From contig CAAERJ010000036.1 of NCBI GenBank assembly GCA_900758375.1, forward strand, positions 1 to 54,223: 54,223 bases of DNA, read 5' to 3'. Position numbers and translations under genes: made by a program. The notes below the pieces were generated by a model. The model was given only the letters and a program-made list of their open reading frames with translations, ran no database searches and was not told where the DNA came from. Numbering within the stretch: the first letter of the stretch is position 1; each line of letters starts with the position of its first letter. Origin of the DNA: an uncultured Collinsella sp. Its GTDB lineage: Bacteria > Actinomycetota > Coriobacteriia > Coriobacteriales > Coriobacteriaceae. This document shows positions 36,399 through 45,442 of the stretch, in pieces.

Positions 36399-39056
36399 TT
36401 AGGCGCCGAGCGCGGTCTTGGCGGCCGCGAGGGCATCGGCGATACCGGCAGCATTCTTACCACCGGCCTGGGCCATGTTGGGACGGCCGCCACCGCGACC
36501 GTCGACCAGGCCCGCAATCTGCTTAATCACGTTGCCGGCGTGGAAACCGGCCTTCACGGCGTCGTCGGAACCGGCGGCGAGCAACGCAGGCGTGCCCTTC
36601 TCGGTCACGCTGGCAACGACGCAGGCGACAGGGCCGGCGACCTTCTGGTGCACGGTATCCCAGACGTTGCGCAGGTCAGCAGCCTCAAGGCCCTGGAGCT
36701 CAGCGACGACGAGCTTATAGCCGTCGAGCTCGACGGCACCCTCGATGGCGCTGGAGATAGCGTCGGAGGAGCCACCGGTCAGCGCCTTCTTGAGCTTGTT
36801 AGACGTCTCGCGCAGCTCGGCCTGCAGGTTCTCCACACGAGCGGGAACCTCGTCAACGCGGCACTTGAGCGCAGCGGCAGCGGCGTCAACGAGTGCCAGG
36901 CGGTCGGCCATGTAGTCGAGGGCGCCCTTAGAGGTAACGGCCTCGATACGGCGGACGTTCGAGCCCGTGGAGGACTCGGAGATAATCTTGAACAGGCCGA
37001 TCTCGGCAGTGTTGGTAGCATGCGTACCACCGCAGAGCTCGCGGGAGAACGGCTGGTCCTCGGCGCCCACTGAAACGACGCGGACGACGTCGCCATACTT
37101 CTCGCCAAACAGGGCGACGGCGCCGGCGGCCTTGGCCTCGTCGATGCCCATGACGCGGGTCACGACCGGCTTAGATGCAAAGATCTGCTGGTTGACCAGA
37201 TCCTCGACAGCCTTGAGCTGCTCGGAGGACAGAGCCTCGAAGTGCGTGAAGTCAAAGCGCAGGTGCTCGGGCGTCACCAGCGAGCCGGCCTGAGAGACAT
37301 GCTCGCCCAGGACGTGCTTAAGCGCGGCGTCAAGCAGGTGGGTGGCGGTGTGGTTGCGGCGCAGGAAGCCACGGCGCTCGGCGTCGAGCGCGGCGGTCAC
37401 GGTAGCACCGACGGTCAGCGTGCCCTCGGCGACGTGCGCAACGTGGGCATACAGGCCGTTGTGGTTCTTGGTATCGGAAACGGTCAGCGAAACGCCCTCG
37501 GCGGAAAGCTCGCCGGCATCGCCCTGCTGGCCGCCCATCTCGGCATAGAACGGGGTGCGGTCGAGCACAACCTCAACATCCTCGCCCGCCGCAGCGGACT
37601 CGACGGACTCGCCGTTGCGCACGATGGCCACAACCTTGGCGCCCTCAATGACGTCGTTGTCGTAGCCGTCGAACTCGGTCGCAGCGACCTTGTCCGAAAG
37701 CTCGACCCACACATCGTTGAAGCTGCCCCAGGCGTCGCCCTTAGCATTGGCGCGAGCACGGGCCTTCTGGTCCTCCATGCAGGCGGTGAAGCCGTCCATG
37801 TCGACGTCATGGCCAGCGGTGCCGGCAATCTCGACGGTCAGGTCGATGGGGAAACCAAAGGTGTCGTGCAGCTTAAAGGCGACATCACCCGGGAGCACGG
37901 CGCCATCGGCAAGCGCTGCCAGGGCCTCGTCCAGGTAGACGCGGCCGTTGTCGAGCGTCGTGGAGAAGCGCTCCTCCTCAGAGGCGACGATACCCTTGAC
38001 GAGTGCGACGTTCTTGAGCAGCTCGGGATAGGCCTCGCCCATCTGAGCGTTGACCTCGTCGATGAACTTGGTCAGGAAGGCGCCCTCGATGCCCAGCAGG
38101 CGACCGTGGAACACGGCGCGGCGGAGCAGGCGGCGAAGGACGTACTCGCGGCCCTCGTTACCGGGCAGGATGCCGTCCGAGATCATAAAGTCGACGGCAC
38201 GGGAGTGATCGGCGATGATGCGCAGCGAGCGGCTGGCGCCGGAGTAATCGTCGGCGTCATAGGTCTTGCCGCTGATCTTCTCACCGAGCTTGATGAGGTG
38301 CTGCATCAGATCGCCGTCGTAGTTGGCGGTCTTGTGCTGCATGATGGCGGCCATGCGCTCCAGACCCATGCCCGTATCGAGGTTGCGGTGCGGCAGCTCC
38401 GGCATGGAGCCGTCCTCCTGGCGGTCGTACTGGGTAAACACGAGGTTCCAGAACTCAAGGAAGCGGTCACAGTCGCAGCCGGGCTTGCAGTCGGGGCTAC
38501 CGCAGCCGACCTCCTCGCCCATGTCAAAGTAGATCTCGGAGCACGGACCGCAGGGACCGGTGGGGCCAGCGGCCCAGAAGTTGTCGTCCTCGCCAAGGCG
38601 CGAGATGTGATCCTCGGCAACGCCCAGGGAGCGCCACACGTCGTGGGTCTCGTCGTCCTCGGTAAAGACGGTGAAGTACAGGCGGTCGAGCGGCAGCTTG
38701 AACTCCTTGGTGATAAGCTCGAAGGCCCAAGCGCAAGCCTGCTGCTTGGAGACGCCGCCAAAGGAGAAGTCGCCGAGCATCTCAAAGAACGAGAGGTGAC
38801 GGCCGTCCTCGCCGATGCAGTCGATGTCGTTGGTGCGGACACACTTCTGGCAGGAGATCGCGCCGATCTCCTTCATGGCCTTCTTGCCCTGGTAGTACTC
38901 CTTAAACTGGTTCATGCCGGCGTTGGCAAGCAGCAGCGAGGGGTCGTCGGGAACAAGGGACGAAGAAGGATAGAGCTTAAGACCGCGCTCCTCAAAGAAG
39001 TTGAGGAACTTGGAGCGGATCTCGGCCGTAGTCATTGACGGGTAGTCAGCACTCAT
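36399..39056 (-). CDS. alaS: Alanyl-tRNA synthetase
   Basis: Charges and edits tRNA-Ala. At 885 residues it is of normal length. The class II core begins with EIRSKFLNFFEERGLKLYPSSSLVP; the editing domain has RRNHTATHLLDAAL near residue 570 and CGGTHATNTAEIG near residue 675; the C-Ala domain ends with RGGGRPNMAQAGGK. GAGGAGA precedes the ATG at 39056; the frame is open 39 codons upstream without a ribosome site. A near-consensus promoter lies at 39103-39130. I saw no T-box in the leader. Confidence 0.96.
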   Translation of the reverse strand: MSADYPSMTTAEIRSKFLNFFEERGLKLYPSSSLVPDDPSLLLANAGMNQFKEYYQGKKAMKEIGAISCQKCVRTNDIDCIGEDGRHLSFFEMLGDFSFGGVSKQQACAWAFELITKEFKLPLDRLYFTVFTEDDETHDVWRSLGVAEDHISRLGEDDNFWAAGPTGPCGPCSEIYFDMGEEVGCGSPDCKPGCDCDRFLEFWNLVFTQYDRQEDGSMPELPHRNLDTGMGLERMAAIMQHKTANYDGDLMQHLIKLGEKISGKTYDADDYSGASRSLRIIADHSRAVDFMISDGILPGNEGREYVLRRLLRRAVFHGRLLGIEGAFLTKFIDEVNAQMGEAYPELLKNVALVKGIVASEEERFSTTLDNGRVYLDEALAALADGAVLPGDVAFKLHDTFGFPIDLTVEIAGTAGHDVDMDGFTACMEDQKARARANAKGDAWGSFNDVWVELSDKVAATEFDGYDNDVIEGAKVVAIVRNGESVESAAAGEDVEVVLDRTPFYAEMGGQQGDAGELSAEGVSLTVSDTKNHNGLYAHVAHVAEGTLTVGATVTAALDAERRGFLRRNHTATHLLDAALKHVLGEHVSQAGSLVTPEHLRFDFTHFEALSSEQLKAVEDLVNQQIFASKPVVTRVMGIDEAKAAGAVALFGEKYGDVVRVVSVGAEDQPFSRELCGGTHATNTAEIGLFKIISESSTGSNVRRIEAVTSKGALDYMADRLALVDAAAAALKCRVDEVPARVENLQAELRETSNKLKKALTGGSSDAISSAIEGAVELDGYKLVVAELQGLEAADLRNVWDTVHQKVAGPVACVVASVTEKGTPALLAAGSDDAVKAGFHAGNVIKQIAGLVDGRGGGRPNMAQAGGKNAAGIADALAAAKTALGA

Positions 39057-39102
39057 AGAGGGAATCTCCTCGGTTTCACATCGAAACAGTTCAAACGTAA
39101 CG

Positions 39103-39130
39103 ATATTACCATCCCGCCGCGCAAGTGCAA
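39103..39130 (-). promoter_or_regulatory. alaS promoter
   Basis: On the minus strand TTGCAC (39130-39125) and TAATAT (39108-39103) have a 16-bp spacer. The -35 box overlaps the U-run of the upstream terminator, so the two are packed back to back. Confidence 0.65.
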
Positions 39131-39158
39131 AAAAGAGGGCCGACATAAAGCCGACCCT
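39129..39158 (-). terminator. Terminator upstream of alaS
   Basis: On the minus strand AGGGTCGGC pairs with GTCGGCCCT (two wobbles) around TTTAT, followed by TTTTTT. It should end minus-strand transcripts coming from the sigma-factor operon that ends at 39497. Confidence 0.85.
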
Positions 39159-39250
39159 ACAGCGAAAGTGCACGTTATTTAGGAGTATGCGATGCTTTGA
39201 AAAAGGCTACTGTATAATTACATATAAGATTCACCCGGAAGGAGCGATCG

Positions 39251-39490
39251 ATGAAAAGCAAACGATTTGTCCTGAATGCACTTCTGGTTGTAGCACTTTT
39301 AGCGCTTTTGGCTTTCTCCTGCTGGTACGCAAACCAACCAGCATTTGGCTACGTATTGTATGCAGTAATGTCCGGCGATAAAGCCTATTACACTTTACGC
39401 GCAATTGACGTTCTCTTTTTCTATGTAGCCGGCCCCTTATCAATCGCTTTGCTCGCGTTTCTTGTCATTTACAACTTCAAGAAACGCTAG
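39251..39490 (+). CDS. Small two-helix membrane protein, unknown function
   Basis: I do not recognise this 79-residue protein. It begins MKSKRF, has one hydrophobic helix (VLNALLVVALLALLAFSCWYA) and a second near the end (VLFFYVAGPLSIALLAFLVIY), and ends NFKKR, so both ends are probably cytosolic. AAGGAG lies eight bases before the ATG, and a perfect TATAAT is at 39213-39218, so it is likely expressed. It is AT-richer than its neighbours, lies alone on the plus strand, and ends six bases from the convergent permease gene. Confidence 0.75.
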   Translation: MKSKRFVLNALLVVALLALLAFSCWYANQPAFGYVLYAVMSGDKAYYTLRAIDVLFFYVAGPLSIALLAFLVIYNFKKR

Positions 39491-39496
39491 CGGTGC

Positions 39497-40909
39497 CTAT
39501 TTGGAATCCGAATCGTCCATGGAGCCGTCGATGCCGGTTTTGGTATCGTCGTCCGAGTTGGAGTCATCGTCCTTGGCGAAGGGATTCTTGAAAAAGCTCG
39601 TCGCATTGGGCTGCAGGCCCGAGAGCTTGATCCAGGGATTCTCGAGCTCGGGCTTGGGCATCGCCTGGGCCTCGGGCGCGGTCTCGTTGCCGATGAGCTC
39701 GGACTCGTAAATGAACGTATCGTTTCCAAGCGCATCGTAGGCGGCGACCGGGTTTCCCTCGGCATCGCGATATGGCGTGCCCTTAAATACAGCGCCGTCG
39801 TATGCCACGAGCTGGCGACCGGTCTCGTTCTCAAAGTAGTAGACGAAAATGCCCTTGAGGGCCGCGCACAGCGGAATGGCGATGACCATGCCGATGGGAC
39901 CCATAAGTGCCGAACCAATAACGAGGGCCGTCAGGCTCATGATGGGATGCACCTGCACCGAACTCTGCATGACCTTGGGGGAAATGACGTTATCGGTGAC
40001 GTTTTGAGCCACCATGGTCACAACGAGCGTCCACAACGCCAGCATGGGGCTGAACATAAAGCCGAGCACCGTGGCGATCGCCGCGCTTACCCAGGGACCG
40101 ACAACCGGGACCAAGTGCATGATGCCGGTAAAGATGGCCATGAGTGCCGCGTAGGGATGGCCAATGAGCGTAAAGCCGATAAAGGCGAGGATGCCACCGC
40201 AGATGGACGTCACGACCATGCCGCGCATATAACCGCCGACCGAGCGCGAAAGAATCGCGACCATAAAGCGGTACGAGGTCTCTTTTTCCTGTCCGATGAT
40301 GGTACAGACCTCGTGGTGCATACGGGGATAATCGCAGGCAAGCCAGTAGGCAAGCACCAAACCCAGGAAGATTACGAACAGCTGCGAGGCCGTGTTGGTG
40401 ATCAGCGGGAACACGCCGCGACCGAGCTCAGCGGCGATTTGCGATACGTACTTGGACGCCACAGTAACCAGCGAGGACAGATTATCGTCCAAGTACTCCT
40501 TGAGCGGCGTGTTGTTGAGCGTCTTAGCGTGCGAAATCATCTCGTTGAGATCACCGCCCGCAACGCGAAGCTGCTCAGGCAGACGGCTCAGGACTTCCAT
40601 AATCTGACCGAGCAAAATAGGGGACAGGATGCAGACGACGCCGACGAGCACTGCCACAACCACGATCAGCGCGATGAGCGAACCGATGCCACGACCGACG
40701 CCGTGATGCTCGAGCCAGTTAGTGATCGGCGACATCACAAAAGCGATGATGGAACCGACAGCGAGAAACTCGATAACCGGCGCCAGGATACCCATAAGGT
40801 TAAAGATGACGGCGGCGATGACAATGCAGCCGACGACAGCCCAAATGCGAAGCGTCAGAATACGAGTATCGCGCAGCGTGCGGTCGGTTTGTTGGGGGTG
40901 CTCAATCAT
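39497..40909 (-). CDS. AI-2E-family membrane transporter
   Basis: A 470-residue multi-pass protein of the AI-2E/PerM family, whose members export signals or ions; the substrate here is unknown. About eight helices span residues 25-360, with the typical loop GIMHLVPVVGPWVSAAIATVLGF and PKVMQSSVQVHPIMSLTALVIGSALMG. An acidic tail (DDDSNSDDDTKTGIDGSMDD) ends the protein. Its start overlaps the sigma-factor stop by four bases, so it belongs to the sigma operon. Confidence 0.9.
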   Translation of the reverse strand: MIEHPQQTDRTLRDTRILTLRIWAVVGCIVIAAVIFNLMGILAPVIEFLAVGSIIAFVMSPITNWLEHHGVGRGIGSLIALIVVVAVLVGVVCILSPILLGQIMEVLSRLPEQLRVAGGDLNEMISHAKTLNNTPLKEYLDDNLSSLVTVASKYVSQIAAELGRGVFPLITNTASQLFVIFLGLVLAYWLACDYPRMHHEVCTIIGQEKETSYRFMVAILSRSVGGYMRGMVVTSICGGILAFIGFTLIGHPYAALMAIFTGIMHLVPVVGPWVSAAIATVLGFMFSPMLALWTLVVTMVAQNVTDNVISPKVMQSSVQVHPIMSLTALVIGSALMGPIGMVIAIPLCAALKGIFVYYFENETGRQLVAYDGAVFKGTPYRDAEGNPVAAYDALGNDTFIYESELIGNETAPEAQAMPKPELENPWIKLSGLQPNATSFFKNPFAKDDDSNSDDDTKTGIDGSMDDSDSK

Positions 40910-41697
40910 GAACGAACCATCACTCCGTCGGGGTCGATCTTGTCCTGTATCTTCTTAAGGGTACGGCGCAGCAGGCGCGAAACCTGCACCTGCGAGATAC
41001 CCAACTTCTTAGCGATCTCGATCTGGGTCATGCCCTTCACAAAGCGCAGCTCGATAACCTCACGCTCACGCGGCGAGAAATCGCGGATAGCTTCCTCGAT
41101 CACCAGGCGGTCATCGGTAAAATCGAGCTCGTTGTCGTCATCGGCATAGCGGTCGAGAATCGAGGGGGCATCATCGGAATCGGACGCGCCAGGAGCCTCG
41201 ATGGGCACCGAGGTATAGGCCGAAGACGATTCCATGGCCTCCAGCACCTCGTCGACGGTCACACCCAGGTACTCAGCGATTTCTTCAACCTTAGGCGAGC
41301 GCTGCAGCTCGTTAGTGAGCTTGTCGGTAGCTTGGTTAACCTTGGCAGAAAGCTCCTGCAAACGGCGCGGCACGCGCACGCTCCAGCCCTTATCACGGAA
41401 GTGACGCTTAATCTCGCCCAGGATGGTAGGCGTGGCAAACGTCGTGAACTCGAGTCCGCGCTCGGGGTCAAAGCGGTCGATAGCCTTGAGCAAACCCAGA
41501 TAGCCGACCTGCATGAGGTCGTCGAGCGGCTCGCCGCGGTTCTTAAATTTGTTGGCAAGAAACCTTACCAGGTTCATATGGGACATGACGAGCTGCTCAC
41601 GTGCGTCCGGATCACCGGTCTCTTTGTAGCGACGAAACAGCTCGCGGGTTTTCTCCTTGTCCCAAGCGGTCTTACCGCTCCGGGAACGTTCGGTCAT
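40906..41697 (-). CDS. SigB/SigF-type alternative sigma factor
   Basis: A 263-residue sigma-70-family factor of the general-stress/sporulation group. Region 2 shows DLMQVGYLGLLKAIDRFDPERGLEFTTFATPTILGEIKRHFRDKGW; region 3 starts near residue 120; region 4 is REREVIELRFVKGMTQIEIAKKLGISQVQVSRLLRRTL. An acidic insert (ASDSDDAPSILDRYADDDNELDF) sits between regions 3 and 4. The gene before it encodes an anti-sigma-like protein, as for RsbW-SigB of Bacillus. No RsbV-type antagonist is next to it. Confidence 0.92.
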   Translation of the reverse strand: MTERSRSGKTAWDKEKTRELFRRYKETGDPDAREQLVMSHMNLVRFLANKFKNRGEPLDDLMQVGYLGLLKAIDRFDPERGLEFTTFATPTILGEIKRHFRDKGWSVRVPRRLQELSAKVNQATDKLTNELQRSPKVEEIAEYLGVTVDEVLEAMESSSAYTSVPIEAPGASDSDDAPSILDRYADDDNELDFTDDRLVIEEAIRDFSPREREVIELRFVKGMTQIEIAKKLGISQVQVSRLLRRTLKKIQDKIDPDGVMVRS

Positions 41698-41698
41698 A

Positions 41699-42076
41699 TT
41701 AGATATCCGCCTTGAGGTCGAGGGAAAGCGTCAGGGGCGCCGCAGTCTTTTCGTAGGAATCGCACACGCTCGCCAGAATGAGCTCGGCATACACGGCAGC
41801 CTGGTCATCCTCATCGACAGTCGCCTGATCGCCAAAGGTAAAGGTCATGCCCACATGCGATTCGTCGACGTCGAATTTGATCGAAATGTCATCGGAATCA
41901 ACGGCCGTGCAGCCAAAGATAAAGGCTTCCTCGGCAGCCATACGAATGTCCTCGATGCGATCGACGGACATGGAGCACAGCGCACCAACGTTGGCGGCCG
42001 TCATACGTACGAGGCGTGCCAGACGCGGATCCCCGGCAACAGTCAGCGTGATGGGGCAAGTTGCTTCGCTACTCAT
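41699..42076 (-). CDS. RsbW-like anti-sigma factor, degenerate
   Basis: A 125-residue protein in the place of RsbW, just before the sigma gene. The segment EDIRMAAEEAFIFG aligns with the N-box of the RsbW/SpoIIAB kinases, but the ATP/Mg-binding Asn is replaced. I see no DxGxG box in the following VGMTFTFGDQATVDED region. If it binds the sigma factor it may do so without kinase activity. The start at 42076 follows GAGGAG and overlaps the DUF948-like gene by eight bases. Confidence 0.7.
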   Translation of the reverse strand: MSSEATCPITLTVAGDPRLARLVRMTAANVGALCSMSVDRIEDIRMAAEEAFIFGCTAVDSDDISIKFDVDESHVGMTFTFGDQATVDEDDQAAVYAELILASVCDSYEKTAAPLTLSLDLKADI

Positions 42077-42659
42077 CGCAGGACTCCTCGGAGGTCTCGG
42101 CGGGCGTGTAGGTGTAATACTGGGCTGCTTTAGCAGCAGGCTTCTGTGCATCATCGTCACCAGCAGCGGCATCGTCCCCGGCTTCGTCAATCAGGACACG
42201 CTCGGTCGGCTGCTCGGCTTCGGCGGCAGCGGAAAGCGTGCGCTCGGCGTCGGCCGCGGGAGCCTTCACCTTGTTAAAGAGTTTCTGCACGGCACCAGCA
42301 GCAGAATCAGTCACGCTCGATACGGCATTGCTGGCCTCGGCCACGCTGCCCGTAACCTCGGAAATGTCGCGAACCACAGCTTCGACCTCTACGAGATTGG
42401 AGGTAAGGGCGTCGACGGCGGTCTTGCTCGACTTGAGGAGCGGCTCAACCTGAGCCAACGCGGGGGTGAGCTCATCGACAGCGCCATCGAGCTTTGCTAC
42501 CACCGGCTGTGCCTCGGCGATGGTGTTGTTAAGGTCGCTCACGGTCTTATCGAGCGAATCAACGACGGTGCGGGTCTTTCGCAGCGTGAGCGCGAGCTCG
42601 ATAACAGCCCACATACCGGCAACGGCGAGCAGCAGCAGGGCGATTTGAATGGGACTCAT
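42069..42659 (-). CDS. DUF948-like membrane-anchored coiled-coil protein
   Basis: A 196-residue protein with one N-terminal helix (IQIALLLLAVAGMWAVIELAL), a long heptad-rich segment from about 30 to 120 (SLDKTVSDLNNTIAEAQPVVAKL), and an Ala/Asp-rich tail ending EESCDE. It resembles the DUF948 family, whose YtxG member is a general-stress protein in Bacillus. First gene of the four-gene sigma cluster, so a stress-envelope role is suggested by context. GGGAGG precedes the ATG. Confidence 0.72.
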   Translation of the reverse strand: MSPIQIALLLLAVAGMWAVIELALTLRKTRTVVDSLDKTVSDLNNTIAEAQPVVAKLDGAVDELTPALAQVEPLLKSSKTAVDALTSNLVEVEAVVRDISEVTGSVAEASNAVSSVTDSAAGAVQKLFNKVKAPAADAERTLSAAAEAEQPTERVLIDEAGDDAAAGDDDAQKPAAKAAQYYTYTPAETSEESCDE

Positions 42660-42754
42660 ACAAGCCTCCCGAAGGAATCGAAATACAGACGCTGTTCATG
42701 GTACCCCAAAGAAGGGGAAAGATACCCAAAGGGAATGTGCGAGGTCCCAAGGAC

Positions 42755-44104
42755 CTACTTGGGCGCTCTGCCGCTACGGTCGCGCTCGCTTTGCTCTACG
42801 CGCCACTCTTCCCAGCCACGGCCCGCAGGCTGCCAAAACGCACCGCGCTCCAGCCCCTCGGGCAAATAACGCTGATCGACCCAGCCTTCGGGATAATCAT
42901 GCGGATACTTATACACACCGTATTCGTCGCTGCCCGGGCGATGACGATCGCGCAGATAACTCGGCACCTCGCGGAGCCCACTTGAATGAATATCGGCCAA
43001 CGCCGCATCGATCGAAGCCTCGCACGCGTTCGATTTAGGCGCCAAGCACACATAGAGAGCAGCCTGAGCCAGATTAATACGGCACTCGGGATAGCCAATG
43101 ACCTCGGCAGACTTAAACGCGGCATGTGCCACCAAAAGCGCCTGTGGGTCGGCGTTGCCAACATCCTCAGAAGCCTGAATCATAATACGACGAGCGATAA
43201 ACTTAGGATCCTCCCCCGCGTCAATCATGCGCGCGAGCCAATAAATCGTGGCATCGGGGTCGCTACCGCGCATAGACTTAATAAACGCACTGATGATGTC
43301 GTAGTGCATGTCACCGTTTTTGTCGTACGAAAAGCCACGGCGCGGATTGGCAAGCTTCACGTCGTCAACAGTGATGGGATAGCGCTCCCCCGCCGCCGGC
43401 GCGGGCGTTCCCTCGGTATCGGGGCGCGTGACGGCAATCTCGCTCGCAAGCTCAAGCGTCGTGAGCGCCGATCGAGCGTCACCCGCTGCCAGTGTGCAAA
43501 TGGTCTTAACCGTATCCTCATCGGCCGAGAACTTACCGTTCAAACCCTGCGGCGCCTCGAGCGCACGCTCAATAAGCGTGGCGATATCCTCGTCTTTAAG
43601 ATGCTCAAGTTCCACCACGCGACCGCGCGAGAGCAATGCCGAGTTGACCTCAAAGTACGGATTCTCCGTCGTGGCGCCAATCATAATGACGGTACGGTTC
43701 TCAACTGCATGCAGCAGGGCATCCTGCTGCGACTTGGAAAAGCGATGAATCTCATCGATAAAAAGAATGGTGCGGCGGTCGTACGTATTCAGGCGCGTCT
43801 TAGCCTCGTCGATCACGCGACGAAGATCCTTTACGGTGCCCGTCACAGCGCTGACCTCGACAAACTCGCTCTTAGTATGGTTGGCGATAATATGTGCCAG
43901 CGTCGTCTTGCCCGTACCGGCCGGCCCATACAAAATCACACTCGACAGCACGTCGTGCTCAATCGCGGCACGCAACCACGAACCCTTACCGACGGCCTTT
44001 TGCTGGCCCACATACTCGTCGAGCGAATTGGGGCGCATGCGCACCGCAAGCGGCGCATTCTGAAAGGAACGCTCGCGCGTCGAGGCAGAAAAAAGGTCGT
44101 CCAT
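42755..44104 (-). CDS. rarA: Replication-associated recombination protein RarA (MgsA)
   Basis: A clamp-loader-like AAA+ ATPase acting at stalled forks. The 449-residue chain starts PLAVRMRPNSLDEYVGQQ, with Walker A YGPAGTGKTT near residue 58, Walker B TILFIDEIHRFSKSQQD near residue 109, and the C-terminal tetramer domain with DYPEGWVDQRYLPEGLE. Several ATGs lie near the start; I chose 44104, with GGGATGG upstream. Confidence 0.93.
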   Translation of the reverse strand: MDDLFSASTRERSFQNAPLAVRMRPNSLDEYVGQQKAVGKGSWLRAAIEHDVLSSVILYGPAGTGKTTLAHIIANHTKSEFVEVSAVTGTVKDLRRVIDEAKTRLNTYDRRTILFIDEIHRFSKSQQDALLHAVENRTVIMIGATTENPYFEVNSALLSRGRVVELEHLKDEDIATLIERALEAPQGLNGKFSADEDTVKTICTLAAGDARSALTTLELASEIAVTRPDTEGTPAPAAGERYPITVDDVKLANPRRGFSYDKNGDMHYDIISAFIKSMRGSDPDATIYWLARMIDAGEDPKFIARRIMIQASEDVGNADPQALLVAHAAFKSAEVIGYPECRINLAQAALYVCLAPKSNACEASIDAALADIHSSGLREVPSYLRDRHRPGSDEYGVYKYPHDYPEGWVDQRYLPEGLERGAFWQPAGRGWEEWRVEQSERDRSGRAPK

Positions 44105-44164
44105 AGCCATCCCGTGCATCAATCAAAAACGTTTTCCACTAACAGTATACCGAATATATACGAA

Positions 44165-45412
44165 CTACCGTTCGTTAATATAGGTACGGTGTGGAAACTT
44201 CAAGCCAGGGAATAGCTTGCTCGTCAGCTCGCAGAAATAGCCGTCCGTCATGCTCGCGATGTAATCCACCACCGCTTGATCCTTGTCGTCCTGCCAGGCA
44301 TAGGTGCGATCGTAGTAGGAAAGCTGCTGCTCAATGCGCGAAATGTGATGCTTAAAGATGTAAGAGGACTCGTCGCCTTCGTTTATATCCTGCAGGCAAC
44401 GGTCGTAGAGCTTTTCGAACGCCTCGCGCAGCTCCGCTTCGGAGTCGCCTTCGATGCCGCCCTTGCTATAGATCTTTACGTAGTTCTCGCGCTTGGCTCG
44501 GCGGATTTCCTCAAACAATTCCTCGCTCATCACGATGCGCGGCTTGCCATAGCTGTGCTCAACGATATCGATGGAGGCATGCGTAAGGATCCAGCTGTTG
44601 TATGCCCCACCCAGGCCATCGTCAAAAGCATCGGGCGCCAGTAGGCCCGCCGAAATGGCGTCTTGGCGATCGCGCCCCACGTAGGCAAGGATATCCGAGA
44701 TGCGAACCACGCAGCCCTCGAGCGTCATGGGGCGCAGGTGCTCAATTGCGCTGTAACCTGTGGCAATGCAATCCTCAACCGTAAGGTCGAACTGGTCAAA
44801 GGAGCTCATGTCCGAAAGCTCAAACACACGCTGTTCGTACTCACCGTTGTGGCATAGCACGCCGTCGAGCGTCTGGAGCGACACGTTGCGGCCGTACAGC
44901 GCGTCGAGCACGCGGACCGACTGCACGTTATGGAAAAAATAACGACCCGTGCGCTCGTGATAGATATCGTTGAGAAAGCGTTCACCGGCATGGCCAAAGG
45001 GCGTGTGGCCCAAGTCGTGGCCTAAGCCAATCGCCTCGATCAGGTCGCAGTTGAGCCCCAGGGCACGTCCGATATCGCGCGCGATGCGCGAAACAAGCTG
45101 CACGTGCAGGCCGCGACGCGACAGGTCGTCGTTGCTGCGAAAACTAAAGACCTGCGTTTTGCCTGCATAACGGGTGTATGCGGGCAGATGCAAAATCTTT
45201 TCGGTATCGCGCATGAAGGCCGGACGCATGAGCGTGCCCTCGTCTGCAGCCCGATCGACACGTCGGATGACCTGGTCGTCACCGCATCGATAGGGATTAA
45301 CGACACCCGAGGCGCGGTCGGCGGCGATACGCTCGACCAGCTCGGGCGACAACGCCGCGGGAATGCGATCCATACGTGCCTTGATGGCGGCTGTCTGTTG
45401 AATGATTGCCAT
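44165..45412 (-). CDS. dgt: dGTPase-like HD-domain triphosphohydrolase
   Basis: Hydrolyses deoxynucleoside triphosphates, likely dGTP, to the nucleoside and triphosphate. The 415-residue protein has TRYAGKTQVFSF near residue 80, an HD motif IGLGHDLGHTPFGHAGE near residue 127, and a further C-terminal helical domain. AAGGAG precedes the ATG. The family is often called deoxyguanosinetriphosphate triphosphohydrolase-like; the exact nucleotide is not fixed by sequence. Confidence 0.88.
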   Translation of the reverse strand: MAIIQQTAAIKARMDRIPAALSPELVERIAADRASGVVNPYRCGDDQVIRRVDRAADEGTLMRPAFMRDTEKILHLPAYTRYAGKTQVFSFRSNDDLSRRGLHVQLVSRIARDIGRALGLNCDLIEAIGLGHDLGHTPFGHAGERFLNDIYHERTGRYFFHNVQSVRVLDALYGRNVSLQTLDGVLCHNGEYEQRVFELSDMSSFDQFDLTVEDCIATGYSAIEHLRPMTLEGCVVRISDILAYVGRDRQDAISAGLLAPDAFDDGLGGAYNSWILTHASIDIVEHSYGKPRIVMSEELFEEIRRAKRENYVKIYSKGGIEGDSEAELREAFEKLYDRCLQDINEGDESSYIFKHHISRIEQQLSYYDRTYAWQDDKDQAVVDYIASMTDGYFCELTSKLFPGLKFPHRTYINER

Positions 45413-45442
45413 GGCATGCTCCTTAAAAGGGCGCGCAAACGG

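Noticed and set aside
39057..39180. Possible T-box leader for alaS, suggested by the terminator just upstream
   Set aside because: No specifier loop, AG-bulge or GGGTGG T-box is present, and a near-consensus promoter lies downstream of the terminator.
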